A stretch of DNA of 64,000 bases from Alphaproteobacteria bacterium (GCA_017308235.1 JAFKFL010000009.1:310001-374000); one strand, 5' to 3'; counted from the first letter of the stretch, positions 8,906 through 18,064 are shown. Made by a program: numbers and translations. Notes: generated from the letters alone by a model not told the origin.

Positions 8906-9223
8906 AACAGCGCGCGCCAGCCCTCAATCCTCGGCCATCCGGCGCGATCGACCCGAACTTTTCGCGCGTTCGGCTTCATAGGCGTCGTTCGGCCGTTTTA
9001 GCACGCTGTGCCTTGGTGGCTGACTCGAGCGGCGGCGCTTCTGGCCGAGGTGCAATTCGCGCAACATCGTCTTTTGTGCGGCGAATAAGAAAATCTTCGC
9101 CCACCGCGAACCTCGACTTTGATCGCGAACGCCATGTTCCCCTCTTCGCTCCATTGATACGATCAAGAATAGTCGTTTTGACGCCGCTCATCCTAAGATT
9201 GCGATCCACCTCGGAGTGCCCCG
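8906..9223. other. Intergenic gap without a supported gene
   Basis: 318 bp between the thioredoxin-like gene and the sulfite-oxidase-fold gene. Short open frames exist on both strands (for example minus 8924-9166), but none has a recognisable domain or a clear ribosome site. The 3' half is less GC-rich and probably holds the promoter of the downstream gene. I see no hairpin with a T-run. Confidence 0.5.
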
Positions 9224-10234
9224 ATGACCCGCCCGTTTCCGCCGGTGATCCTTGATCCTGCCGGCCTCCAGCGTCGGATCCCCCTGGCACCTCATCAGCT
9301 CCTCGATCGCATCACGCCACAGCGCGATCTGTTTCTGTTGGCGCATCTTGGCATTCCCCGGATCGATCCCGCTTCCTGGCAGATCACGATCGACGGACTC
9401 GTCGAACGTCCCAGCACATTATCGCTCGCGGCGCTCCATCGCCTGCCCAAGCAGACCGTCGAATCCTTCCATGAATGCGCAGGGTATCCGCGCCGACCCG
9501 ACATCACGACCCGGCGTATTGCCAATGTCGTCTGGGGCGGCGTCGATCTCGCCGCTGTGCTGCGTGCAGCCGGCATAAACGACGACGCCCGGTATCTCTG
9601 GGCCTATGGCGTCGATCACGGCACCTATGACGGGACGCAGGCGGACTGCTACCTCAAGGACGCGCCGCTCACGCGCATCCTCGAAGGTGGCGCGCTGCTC
9701 GCCTACGAGATCAACGGCGAGCCGCTGGCGCTCGAGCATGGCGGACCGCTGCGGCTGATCATTCCCGGCTACTACGGCACGAACGCCGTGAAATGGCTCA
9801 GCCGACTGGAGCTCGCCGATCGCCGTGCCTCCGGACCGTTCACCACGATTTTCTACAACGACCCCATCCCCAAGGCCGAGACTGGCGCCGCCGATGCGAG
9901 CCGCCCGGTGTGGGAGGTGCCGGCGGAATCGGCGATCGTCGCGCCCGCGCCCGACTCAATTCTGCGGCTTGAAGAAATCGACATCTGGGGCTGGGCCTGG
10001 GCGGCGGCGGGTGTCGTCGGGGTCGAGGTCAGCACCGATGGCGGCGCAAGTTGGCGGGAAGCCACGGTCGAACCTCGTGCAGAATGGTCATGGCAACGCT
10101 TCCGCATTTCCTGGGAGCCGGAGTCAGTGGGGCGCTTCATGATCATGGCGCGCGCCACCGACGCTCGCGGCCATGTCCAGCCAGCGCGTGACGCCCGTAA
10201 CGCGATCCATGCGGTAGCCGTCGAGGTACGTTGA
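9224..10234 (+). CDS. Sulfite-oxidase-family molybdopterin-dependent oxidoreductase without signal peptide
   Basis: 336 residues. The molybdopterin domain carries the Cys ligand in VESFHECAGYPRRP; LIIPGYYGTNAVKWL follows, and then a C-terminal Mo-co dimerisation Ig-like domain (IWGWAWAA, VEVSTDGGASWREA, FMIMARATDARGHVQP). Unlike the SorA gene 1.6 kb downstream there is no Tat or Sec signal, so a cytoplasmic location is predicted, with no haem domain and no adjacent cytochrome. The substrate is likely an oxyanion such as sulfite, but this is not proven. ATG at 9224. Confidence 0.88.
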   Translation: MTRPFPPVILDPAGLQRRIPLAPHQLLDRITPQRDLFLLAHLGIPRIDPASWQITIDGLVERPSTLSLAALHRLPKQTVESFHECAGYPRRPDITTRRIANVVWGGVDLAAVLRAAGINDDARYLWAYGVDHGTYDGTQADCYLKDAPLTRILEGGALLAYEINGEPLALEHGGPLRLIIPGYYGTNAVKWLSRLELADRRASGPFTTIFYNDPIPKAETGAADASRPVWEVPAESAIVAPAPDSILRLEEIDIWGWAWAAAGVVGVEVSTDGGASWREATVEPRAEWSWQRFRISWEPESVGRFMIMARATDARGHVQPARDARNAIHAVAVEVR

Positions 10235-10279
10235 ACGGACGATCCTCGCTAGGGAGACCACCGTTAAGTGCTTGAAGAA

Positions 10280-10356
10280 TGGCGCGCCCGAAGAGATTCG
10301 AACTCCTAACCTTCTGATCCGTAGTCAGATGCTCTATCCAGTTGAGCTACGGGCGC
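10280..10356 (-). tRNA. tRNA-Arg (anticodon ACG)
   Basis: 77-nt cloverleaf on the minus strand. The acceptor arms GCGCCCG (5') and CGGGCGC (3') pair perfectly. The D arm is GCTCAACTGGATAGAGC, the anticodon stem TCTGA/TCAGA encloses the loop CTACGGA (anticodon ACG), and the T arm contains GTTCGAATC. The 3' CCA is encoded. It decodes CGU/CGC/CGA after A34 deamination. No duplicate fragment of this tRNA is seen nearby. Confidence 0.97.
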
Positions 10357-10490
10357 GGCGGGACCTCTCTAATGAAGATGGCCCACGCTTGCAAGCTGGA
10401 CCGGGTGGCCGGTGGTGCGCCGGCCACCACGCTCCAGAGGGCGCAAAGCCTTGGCAAATCATCACTTTCGGTCTAACCGGCTGGGTCAGC

Positions 10491-10925
10491 ATGACCTTGT
10501 GGTGGATTCTTGCCGTGATCGGGCTGTTGGCCGGGTTCGCCCTGCCGGCGCAGGCGCAGGACCAGGCGCTCTCGGCGGCTGACCGCGGCGCCATCCGGCA
10601 GACCATCCAGAACCAGGTCGAGGCATTCCGGCGGGACGACGATGACGCAGCCTTCGGTTACGCCTCGCCGACCATCCAGACCATGTTCGGCACATCGGCA
10701 AGCTTCATGGCGATGGTGCGGCGGGGCTACCAGCCGGTCTACCGGCCGCAATCCTTCGACTTTCGCGAGATCGTGACGCTGAACGGCAAGCCAACGCAGA
10801 AAGTCGCCGTCGTTGGCCCCGATGGCCGGGCCGTGACGGCCTTCTATCCCATGGTGCAACTACCTGACGGCCACTGGCGCATCGACGGCTGCTACCTCAG
10901 CGCGCCCGACGATCCTCAGGCCTGA
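10491..10925 (+). CDS. DUF4864 domain-containing secreted protein
   Basis: 144 residues with a signal peptide (WWILAVIGLLAGFALPAQAQ). The DUF4864 region follows: IRQTIQNQVEAFRRDDDDAAFGYASPTIQTMFG, then MVRRGYQPVYRP, and WRIDGCYL at the end. The family resembles NTF2/SnoaL folds; function unknown. The same frame is open back to 10272, but that part is antisense to tRNA-Arg, so the ATG at 10491 is the credible start. It is followed after 15 bp by a DMT exporter. Confidence 0.88.
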   Translation: MTLWWILAVIGLLAGFALPAQAQDQALSAADRGAIRQTIQNQVEAFRRDDDDAAFGYASPTIQTMFGTSASFMAMVRRGYQPVYRPQSFDFREIVTLNGKPTQKVAVVGPDGRAVTAFYPMVQLPDGHWRIDGCYLSAPDDPQA

Positions 10926-10940
10926 CCGTCCATCCGAGGC

Positions 10941-11825
10941 ATGACCCGTTCCTCGTTCCAGGTGCTGGCGCTGCTCGCTGGCCTGACTCTGATCTGGGGT
11001 ACCAACTGGCCTTTGTTCCGGATCACGCTTGCGGAATTGCCAGTCCTCACCTTTCGCAGCCTCGTGCTGACGGCTGCGATCATCACGCTCTATTTCGTGA
11101 TGCGCCTGCGCGGCGAGTCCTTCGCCGTGCCCCGCGGAAAATGGCCGATGCTGCTGCTCGCGTCCTTGATGAACCTCACGATCTGGAGCGTCGCAACATC
11201 GATGGCCGTGCTCTACATCCCGTCCGGGCACGCGTCGGTATTGGCCTATACCATGCCATTGTGGGTGGCACTGATCAGCTTCGTGGTGTTCCACCAGCGC
11301 CTGACCGGCCGCTTGCTGGCGGCGATCCTGATCGGCGCCGCTGCTGTCGTTGCGCTGATGGTGCCCAACTTCGAGAGCTACGCCGGTGCCCCCTGGGGTC
11401 TCTTCTGGGGACTCTTCGCCGGTTTTTGCTGGGCGGTCGGCACCTTCATCGTGAAACGCACGAGTTGGCCGGGCATGGGCCTCTCCCTCACCTTCTGGCA
11501 AGTCGTCGCCTCCTGGCCGCCGATCGTGCTGGGCGCCGTCGTGATCGACGGGCTGCCGACACACCTGCCGTCGGTGCTCGTCATGGCCTTGACGTTGTAT
11601 ATCGGCACAATACCCACGGCCCTGGGCACCGCAGCCTGGTTCGCCCTGGTGAAGCTCCTGCCGACACAGGTGGCGGCTCTGTCCTCGATTGCGATTCCCA
11701 TTGTCGCAGTATTGAGCGGGATACTGTTGCTGCATGAGCCGCTCTCGCCATTGCAGGCGATCGCCATCGGCTCGACCGTGATCTCCCTTTGGCTGGCACT
11801 GGTGCCGGGTCGGAGCGTTGGATAG
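10941..11825 (+). CDS. EamA/DMT-family transporter
   Basis: 294 residues with ten predicted transmembrane helices arranged as two EamA repeats (first repeat LTLIWGTNWPLFRITL, second GLFAGFCWAVGTFIVKR). It is an inner-membrane exporter of small metabolites. Substrate unknown. It ends 26 bp before sorA, so the two may share a transcript, but the gene has no known link to sulfite oxidation. Confidence 0.92.
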   Translation: MTRSSFQVLALLAGLTLIWGTNWPLFRITLAELPVLTFRSLVLTAAIITLYFVMRLRGESFAVPRGKWPMLLLASLMNLTIWSVATSMAVLYIPSGHASVLAYTMPLWVALISFVVFHQRLTGRLLAAILIGAAAVVALMVPNFESYAGAPWGLFWGLFAGFCWAVGTFIVKRTSWPGMGLSLTFWQVVASWPPIVLGAVVIDGLPTHLPSVLVMALTLYIGTIPTALGTAAWFALVKLLPTQVAALSSIAIPIVAVLSGILLLHEPLSPLQAIAIGSTVISLWLALVPGRSVG

Positions 11826-11851
11826 AATCGGGACAACGACCGGGAGGGTGC

Positions 11852-13042
11852 ATGATCGACAGACGCAACCTGATCAAAGGTTCCAGCGCATTGGTGGCTG
11901 CTTTCAGCCCTCTGCGGGCACTCGCCGACACGGTAACCCTGCCGTTCGACAACGGGCAACGACCGCTCGTCAAATATCCGCAGAAGCGGCCGATGATCGG
12001 CCTCACCGCCAGGCCGCCGCAGCTCGAGACGCCGTTCTCGGTCTTCAACGAAGGCGCGATCACGCCCAACGACGCTTTCTTCGTGCGCTACCATCTCGCC
12101 GGTCTGCCAATCGACATCGATCCGGACACCTTCACGGTCGAGGTCAAGGGCAAGGTGAACAAGCCCCTGAAGCTGAAGCTCGCTGACCTGAAGCGCCTGC
12201 CAGCGGTCGAGATCGTCGCGGTCAACCAGTGCTCGGGCAACAGCCGCGGTTTCTTCGAGCCGCGCGTGGCCGGCGGCCAATCGGGCAACGGTGCGATGGG
12301 CAATGCCCGCTGGCGCGGCGTACCGCTCAAGACCGTGCTCGACCAGGCAGGCGTGCAGGCTGGGGCCAAGCAGGTGACCTTCGGCGGCATGGACGGGCCC
12401 GTGATCGACACCACGCCCGATTTCGTTAAGGCGCTCGACCTCGACCATGCCCGCGACGGCGAAGTGATGCTGGCCTACCAGATGAACGGTGCCGACCTGC
12501 CGTTCCTGAACGGCTTCCCTCTGCGCCTGGTCGTGCCGGGCTATTATGGCACCTACTGGGTGAAGCATTTGAACGAGATCACGGTCATCGACACCGTGTT
12601 CGACAATTTCTGGATGAAAACGGCCTACCGCATTCCCGACAACGACTGTCACTGTGTCGAGCCCGGCACCGCGCCCAAGGCGACCGTGCCGATCAACCGG
12701 TTTGACGTGCGCTCCTTCATCACAAGCGTGGCCGATGGTGCCAAGGTAAAGGCCGGCGAGACGACTTTGAAAGGCATTGCCTTCGACGGTGGCAGCGGCA
12801 TCAAGGAAGTCGCTGTATCGACCGACGATGGCAAGAGCTGGAAACCTGCCAAGCTCGGTCAGGACCTCGGCAAGTACTCGTTCCGCGAATGGCAATTGCC
12901 GGTGACTCTGGCGGCCGGCGCGCATGTGCTGAAAGTCCGCGCTACCACCAACAAGGGCGAGACGCAGCCTGAAAAGGCAAGCTGGAATCCGGCCGGCTAT
13001 ATGCGCAACGTCATCGAAACCGTTCATGTGACCGCGAGCTGA
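11852..13042 (+). CDS. sorA: Sulfite dehydrogenase (cytochrome c), molybdopterin subunit SorA
   Basis: Periplasmic sulfite:cytochrome c oxidoreductase catalytic subunit. 396 residues, with a Tat-type signal (DRRNLIKGSSALVAAF) cleaved near LRALA. The Mo-ligand Cys lies in VNQCSGNSRGFFEP, followed by GQSGNGAMGNARWRGVPL, which is highly characteristic of SorA. LVVPGYYGTYWVKHL is next, and then the Mo-co dimerisation domain (VAVSTDDGKSWKPA). GGAGGG precedes the ATG at 11852. The cytochrome subunit gene sorB begins 12 bp after the stop. Together they would oxidise sulfite from sulfonate or organosulfur breakdown and pass electrons to cytochrome c. Confidence 0.95.
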   Translation: MIDRRNLIKGSSALVAAFSPLRALADTVTLPFDNGQRPLVKYPQKRPMIGLTARPPQLETPFSVFNEGAITPNDAFFVRYHLAGLPIDIDPDTFTVEVKGKVNKPLKLKLADLKRLPAVEIVAVNQCSGNSRGFFEPRVAGGQSGNGAMGNARWRGVPLKTVLDQAGVQAGAKQVTFGGMDGPVIDTTPDFVKALDLDHARDGEVMLAYQMNGADLPFLNGFPLRLVVPGYYGTYWVKHLNEITVIDTVFDNFWMKTAYRIPDNDCHCVEPGTAPKATVPINRFDVRSFITSVADGAKVKAGETTLKGIAFDGGSGIKEVAVSTDDGKSWKPAKLGQDLGKYSFREWQLPVTLAAGAHVLKVRATTNKGETQPEKASWNPAGYMRNVIETVHVTAS

Positions 13043-13054
13043 GGGAGACCGACC

Positions 13055-13369
13055 ATGAATCGCTTCGTTCTGGGCGGCCTCCTCGTCGCCAGCAGCATCG
13101 CCCTCGCCCTTTCGGTCAGCGCCAAGCCGGTGGACTACCAGATCCCCGATGACACCACCGCCTTCAAGGCCGGTCCCAACCTCGACGTCGTGCAGGGCAA
13201 TTGCGGTTCCTGCCACTCGGCCGACTACATCCAGACCCAGCCGCGCGGGGCGAAATTCGGCAAGGATTTCTGGCAGGCCGAGGTCACCAAGATGATCAAG
13301 GTCTATGGTGCGCCGATCAAGGAAGCCGACGTCCCCAAGATCGTCGAGTACCTGTCGGCGACCTACTGA
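13055..13369 (+). CDS. sorB: Sulfite dehydrogenase cytochrome c subunit SorB
   Basis: 104 residues: signal peptide (FVLGGLLVASSIALALSVSA) and a single haem c site CGSCH near residue 51. Met in VTKMIKVYGAPI is a plausible axial ligand, as in SorB of Starkeya. It is directly downstream of sorA with GGGAGA before the ATG. It accepts electrons from the SorA molybdenum centre. It ends 6 bp from the convergent GNAT gene. Confidence 0.95.
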   Translation: MNRFVLGGLLVASSIALALSVSAKPVDYQIPDDTTAFKAGPNLDVVQGNCGSCHSADYIQTQPRGAKFGKDFWQAEVTKMIKVYGAPIKEADVPKIVEYLSATY

Positions 13370-13375
13370 CGGTCG

Positions 13376-14221
13376 TCAGCCAAGCTCGAAGCTCGCGACG
13401 CCGAATAGCCCCGCCTGATCGATGGCGGGATCGGGACCGGTATACATGCGTGCCGTCTCGAACGAAGGCTTAAGTCCAAGATTGGCGGCAAGTGCGGTCG
13501 CTTGCTTGTTGATGTCCGGCGTATCGAGCGCCACCTCGCTCGTGGCGATGCGCGCGGCCAACGCTCCGACCAATGCGTCGGCGACGGCTGTTGACGCCGC
13601 GTAGAGCGGACCGATTTTGGCGGCGGCCTTCGATCGCCGGATCACACCGAAGCCTGCGAGTTCGCCGTCCTTGACGGCCACGAGGGCCGCGCGCTCGGGC
13701 AACGAGATCCAGGCCGCGAGGAAAGAGTCGCGATTTTCAGGAAAGAAGCGGCGGTCATAGGCGGCGAGCCTGTCGAACGGTATGGCGGCCGCATCGCGCA
13801 AGGTGACGCCGGGCGGTACCGATGCCATCGTCGGCGCCGGGCCGACATGGCGGACATTGTTCCAGGCCAAGCGAAAGCCGGACTTCCGGTAGTTGGCCTG
13901 CTGTGCGACGACACCGTCGAGGCCAACGTTGCGCCCTTGCAAGCGGGCCATGCCGGCCTGCCAAATGCCGAAACCGTGGCCTTTGCCGCGCCACGGCGGA
14001 CGTACGATATAGAAGCCGAGGAACCCGAAGCTCCCGCCATACTTCACGACCGAGATGCAGGCGATCGGCTCGCCGTCGAGACGGCCGATCAGGAAGCCAC
14101 CGGGGTCGGTGGTGAAGAAGGCCTGCATGTCGGTGTTGCCCGGGTTCCAGCCCTCGTCGGCTGCCCAGTCGGCCATTCGCCACGCGTCCGACGCGCTGGC
14201 CACTGCGATCTCGAACATCAC
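13376..14221 (-). CDS. GNAT-family N-acetyltransferase with a second acetyltransferase-like C-terminal domain
   Basis: 281 residues. The N-terminal GNAT fold has the acetyl-CoA loop segment YIVRPPWRGKGHGFGIWQAG (V-x(2)-x-x-RGKG-x-G). The C-terminal half (RAALVAVKDGELAGFGVIRRS and IGPLYAASTAVADALV) resembles the YitI/Acetyltransf_18 domain. It is probably a small-molecule acetyltransferase; substrate unknown. It starts 2 bp after the end of the LLM monooxygenase gene on the same strand, so the two are likely co-transcribed. Confidence 0.87.
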   Translation of the reverse strand: MMFEIAVASASDAWRMADWAADEGWNPGNTDMQAFFTTDPGGFLIGRLDGEPIACISVVKYGGSFGFLGFYIVRPPWRGKGHGFGIWQAGMARLQGRNVGLDGVVAQQANYRKSGFRLAWNNVRHVGPAPTMASVPPGVTLRDAAAIPFDRLAAYDRRFFPENRDSFLAAWISLPERAALVAVKDGELAGFGVIRRSKAAAKIGPLYAASTAVADALVGALAARIATSEVALDTPDINKQATALAANLGLKPSFETARMYTGPDPAIDQAGLFGVASFELG

Positions 14222-14223
14222 GG

Positions 14224-15567
14224 CTATTCAGCCGCTTGCGCGGTCGGCGCGAAGAATTGGTTCTCCGGCCGCGGCAAGCCGAGATTCTCGCGCAGCGTCT
14301 TGCCTTCGTATTCAGTACGGAACAATCCGCGACGCTGCAGCTCGGGCACGACCTTGTTCACGAAGTCGTCGAGGCCGCCCGGCAGGTAGGGGAACATGAC
14401 GTTGAAGCCATCTGACGCGTTCGTCGTCAGCCACTCCTCCATCTGGTCGGCGATCATCTTGGGGGTGCCCATCATGGCAAGGCCGCCATAGCCACCCAGG
14501 CGTCCCGCGATCTGGCGCACGGTGAGTCCCTCGCGCTTGGCGAGTGCGATCACGCGGTCACGGCCGCTCTTGCTCTGGTTGGTCTCGGGAAGTTCGGGCA
14601 AAGGCCCGTCGGGATCGAACTTGCGTGCATCGACGCCGGCCGCGATCGAGAGGGCCGCGATGCCGCTGTCGTAGTTCACCAGGCTGTCGAGGCGCGCCCG
14701 CTTCTCCTTCGCCTCGTCGAGCGATTCGCCAATGATGGTGAAGGCGCCGGGCAGGATCTTGATGTGGTCGGGATTGCGCCCGATCTTGGCCGCGCGCCCT
14801 TTCACGTCGGCATAGAAAGCGCGGCCGGCCTCGATCGGCCCGCCCGCCGCGAACACGACCTCGGCTGTCTCGGCTGCAAGCTGGCGGCCGGCATCCGAGG
14901 CCCCCGCCTGCACCATCACCGGCCAGCCCTGGATCGGTCGCCCGATGTTCAGCGGGCCGCGCACCTTCAGGTATTTGCCCTTGTGGTCCAGGACATGGAG
15001 CTTGGCCGGATCGAAATAGATGCCGCTCTCGACGTCGCGGATGAAGGCATCGTCTGCCCATGAGTCCCAGAGACCGGTGACGACGTCGTAGAACTCACGT
15101 GCACGGGCATAGCGCTCGCCATGCTCCATCTGCTCGTCCATGCCGAAATTCAGCGCCGCGTCCGGATTGGACGTCGTCACCAGGTTCCAGCCGGCGCGGC
15201 CGCCGGAGATGTGGTCGAGCGAGGCGAAGCGGCGGGCGATGGTGTAGGCCGGCTCGAAGGTGGTCGATGCCGTCGCGATCAGGCCGAGATGCTCGGTGTG
15301 CTGGGCCAGCGCCGGCAGGAGCGTCAGCGGATCGAACGAGGTGACCGTCGCCGACCGCTTCAATGCCTCCATCGGCATGTTCAGCACGGCCAGATGATCG
15401 GCCATGAAGAAGGCGTCGAACTTGCCGCGCTCCAGGGTCTGGGCGTAGCGGATCAACTCTTTCAGGTTGAAGTTGGCATCGGGGGTGCCGCCGGGATAGC
15501 GCCAGGCGGCTGTGTGGATGCTGACCGGGCGCATGAAGGCGCCCAGGCGAAGCTGGCGTTTGGTCAT
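14224..15567 (-). CDS. LLM-class flavin-dependent monooxygenase (NtaA/SnaA/DszA family)
   Basis: 447 residues of the two-component FMN-monooxygenase group that attacks nitrilotriacetate, dibenzothiophene sulfone and similar compounds with FMNH2 from a separate reductase. Diagnostic stretches are LGAFMRPVSIHTAAWRYPG, FDAFFMADHL, SGGRAGWNLVTTSNPDAALNFG, and GWPVMVQAGASDAGR. The start at 15567 (MTKRQLRLGAF) is preferred to upstream in-frame codons, which lack family similarity and run through the divergent promoter region. No flavin reductase gene is adjacent. Given sorAB nearby, a sulfonate or organosulfur substrate is possible but only an inference. Confidence 0.92.
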   Translation of the reverse strand: MTKRQLRLGAFMRPVSIHTAAWRYPGGTPDANFNLKELIRYAQTLERGKFDAFFMADHLAVLNMPMEALKRSATVTSFDPLTLLPALAQHTEHLGLIATASTTFEPAYTIARRFASLDHISGGRAGWNLVTTSNPDAALNFGMDEQMEHGERYARAREFYDVVTGLWDSWADDAFIRDVESGIYFDPAKLHVLDHKGKYLKVRGPLNIGRPIQGWPVMVQAGASDAGRQLAAETAEVVFAAGGPIEAGRAFYADVKGRAAKIGRNPDHIKILPGAFTIIGESLDEAKEKRARLDSLVNYDSGIAALSIAAGVDARKFDPDGPLPELPETNQSKSGRDRVIALAKREGLTVRQIAGRLGGYGGLAMMGTPKMIADQMEEWLTTNASDGFNVMFPYLPGGLDDFVNKVVPELQRRGLFRTEYEGKTLRENLGLPRPENQFFAPTAQAAE

Positions 15568-15760
15568 GCTGATAATTTCGTCGCCACCGTTGAATTTCGC
15601 AAGATGGGCCAGACAACAAGAATTCGCCTTACCATTAAAATATCGAACAAGAGAAAAAAATGCTCGGCAAGGGTCTCGGGCAGGCCCTGGCTGCGGCGAC
15701 CGGGATAAGGTTAGGCACGCCGGGTCTTGCCTGGCGCCCGGCGTCACGCGACATTTCGAT

Positions 15761-18064
15761 ATGGCCGTCTCGACCATCGGCGACTCGCCCAAGCGGCGCG
15801 AGGATGCGCGCTTCGTCACCGGACGCGGCACCTATCTCGACGACCTACGCTTTGACAGGCTCGCGCGGGCGACGGTCCTGCGCTCGCCGCATGCCCATGC
15901 TCACGTCCGCTCGATCGATGTCTCCGCGGCGCTAAGTGCGCTTGGCGTGCTGGCCGTACTCACCGCCGCCGATGCCGCGGCCGACGGGCTGGGGCCGCTG
16001 CGGCCCTATGTCGAAGCCAATGTGCAGACCGGCGAGCCGTTCCGTTTCGCGCCGCAGCCTCTTCTCGCCACCGACAAAGTGCGGTTCGTGGGCGAGCCGG
16101 TGGCGCTGGTCGTAGCCGAGACGCTCGCCCAGGCGCTCGACGCCGCCGAGCTGATCACGGTCGATTATGTCGCCCTGCCCGCGGTCACGACCACCGAAGC
16201 GGCATGCGCACAAGACGCCCCGCAGATCTCGGCCGAAGTGCCGGGCAATCGTTGCATCGACTGGCGCACCGGCGATTGGCCAGGGACGGAAGAAGCGTTC
16301 AAGCAGGCAGCGCACGTCGTGCGCCTGCGGCTCGATAACCATCGCATCGTTACCAACCCGATGGAGCCGCGCGGCTGCGTTGGCCGCTTCGATCCGGCCG
16401 ACAATCGCTACACGCTCCACGTCTCGAGCCAGAACATCCACATCAATCGCAACCACGTCGCGCGTTGCCTGGGTGTCGAGCCAAAGGACGTGCGCTTCAT
16501 CGCACCGGATGTCGGCGGCGGCTTCGGCGCCAAGAACTTCGCTTATGCCGAGCACGCGCTCATCCTGTGGGCGGCGCGCCGCACCGGCCGGCCCGTGAAG
16601 TGGGTGGCGACCCGCAGCGAAGTCTTCCTGGGCGATCATGCCGGACGCGACATGCAGGCCGAGGCCGCGCTGGCACTCGACGCATCCGGCAGGTTCCTGG
16701 CACTCAAGGTCGAGAGCTTCGCCAATCTCGGCGCCTACATGGCGGGCGCGGGCGGCGGCGTGCAGACCTATCAGTATGTGCATCTGCAGGGCACGGTGTA
16801 TCGCATTCCCGCGATCGCACTCCATGTCATCGCCGTTCTCTCCAACACTACACCTATTGGCGTCACTCGCGGGCCGGGGTTTGCCGAGACGGTGAATATC
16901 CTCGAGCGCTTGATCGACGCCGCGGCATTGCAAGGCGGGTTTGACCGGCTCGAGTTGCGTCGGCGCAATATCATCGCCGGCCGCGACATGCCGATGACCA
17001 ATTCCTTCGGCTTCCAGGTCGACAGCGGCGCCTTTGGCGACACGCTCGATAAGGCGTTGGCGCGCGCCGACCTCATAGGCTTCGCCGAGCGGCGGCGCGA
17101 CAGCGAGCGGCGCGGGCTGCTGCGCGGGTTAGGTGTCGCCTATCACATCAAGGGCACCGGTGGCTCTCCGGAAGAGAATGTCGACATCCGCTTCGAAGCC
17201 GACGGCACGGTGTCGTTGATCACCGGCACCCAGCACATCGGCCAGGGCCACGAGACGACCTTCCCGCAAATCCTCGCCCATCGCCTTGGCATCTCCAACG
17301 AGCAGATCCGGCTCTGCCAGGGTGACACCGATCTCATCGCTGCGGGTGGCGGCCACGGCAGCTCGCGCGCGACCTACATGGGCGGGACCGCGATCTGGCG
17401 CGCCTCGGACACGATCATCGCCAAGGGTCTGGCGCTCGCTGCCGATGCCCTCGAAGCCGCTGAAGCGGATATCCGTTTCGAGAACGGTCGCTTCACCGTC
17501 TCCGGCACAGATCGCGCCATCGCCCTCCTCGAGGTCGCCGCCCTTGGCCGCAAGAAGAAGGAACCGCTCGACACCTATCATTTCTGGAAGCGTGAGCACC
17601 TCACCTTCCCCAACGGCGCCCATGTGGTCGAAGTCGAGGTCGATCGCGACACGGGGGTCGTGACGCTGGTGCGCTACACGGCAGTCGACGACTACGGCGT
17701 GCTGGTCAATCCCATGATCGTCGAAGGCCAGGCCCATGGCGCGATGGCGCAAGGCATCGGGCAAGCGTTGATGGAACACGCCACCTACGACCCCGCGTCC
17801 GGCCAGATGGTCGCGGCTTCCTTCATGGACTATTCGCTGCCACGTGCAGAGCATCTGCCGTCGTTCGACCTCGGCTTCAATCACACCCGCTGCACCACGA
17901 ATCCGCTGGGCGTAAAGGGCTGCGGTGAAGCCGGCGCGATTGCCGCCTTTCCCGCCATCGCCAATGCCGTCCTCGACGCGCTGGCGCCGTTCGGCGTCAG
18001 GAATTTCGACGGGCCCGCGACACCGGCTCGGGTCTGGCAGGCGATTCAGGCGGCACAGCGCTGA
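15761..18064 (+). CDS. Xanthine dehydrogenase/CoxL-family molybdopterin-binding large subunit, orphan
   Basis: 767 residues. Ald_Xan_dh_C domain first (residues 20-130: EDARFVTGRGTYLDDL, RSPHAHAHVRSID, FVGEPVALVVAET). The molybdopterin-binding domains follow: APDVGGGFGAKN, GTQHIGQGHETTFPQI, and the catalytic Glu in KGCGEAGAIAAF. The active-site loop, AYRCSFR in form I CO dehydrogenase and AYRGAGR-like in form II, reads VTRGPGF near residue 368. Neither an FAD medium subunit nor a 2Fe-2S small subunit is adjacent, so partners must be elsewhere. The ATG at 15761 is chosen because similarity begins with MAVSTIGDSPKRRED. Confidence 0.92.
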   Translation: MAVSTIGDSPKRREDARFVTGRGTYLDDLRFDRLARATVLRSPHAHAHVRSIDVSAALSALGVLAVLTAADAAADGLGPLRPYVEANVQTGEPFRFAPQPLLATDKVRFVGEPVALVVAETLAQALDAAELITVDYVALPAVTTTEAACAQDAPQISAEVPGNRCIDWRTGDWPGTEEAFKQAAHVVRLRLDNHRIVTNPMEPRGCVGRFDPADNRYTLHVSSQNIHINRNHVARCLGVEPKDVRFIAPDVGGGFGAKNFAYAEHALILWAARRTGRPVKWVATRSEVFLGDHAGRDMQAEAALALDASGRFLALKVESFANLGAYMAGAGGGVQTYQYVHLQGTVYRIPAIALHVIAVLSNTTPIGVTRGPGFAETVNILERLIDAAALQGGFDRLELRRRNIIAGRDMPMTNSFGFQVDSGAFGDTLDKALARADLIGFAERRRDSERRGLLRGLGVAYHIKGTGGSPEENVDIRFEADGTVSLITGTQHIGQGHETTFPQILAHRLGISNEQIRLCQGDTDLIAAGGGHGSSRATYMGGTAIWRASDTIIAKGLALAADALEAAEADIRFENGRFTVSGTDRAIALLEVAALGRKKKEPLDTYHFWKREHLTFPNGAHVVEVEVDRDTGVVTLVRYTAVDDYGVLVNPMIVEGQAHGAMAQGIGQALMEHATYDPASGQMVAASFMDYSLPRAEHLPSFDLGFNHTRCTTNPLGVKGCGEAGAIAAFPAIANAVLDALAPFGVRNFDGPATPARVWQAIQAAQR

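Noticed and set aside
8924..9166. Possible small minus-strand gene in the gap before the sulfite-oxidase-fold gene
   Set aside because: 80 Arg-rich residues with no domain and no clear ribosome site. Two other frames in the same gap are equally open.
10272..10490. N-terminal extension of the DUF4864 protein
   Set aside because: The extension is translated from the antisense of tRNA-Arg(ACG) and precedes a clean signal peptide that begins at 10491.
11378..13216. 612-codon minus-strand frame opposite sorA
   Set aside because: It covers sorA and the DMT transporter in antisense and has no recognisable motif. SorA and SorB on the plus strand are unambiguous.
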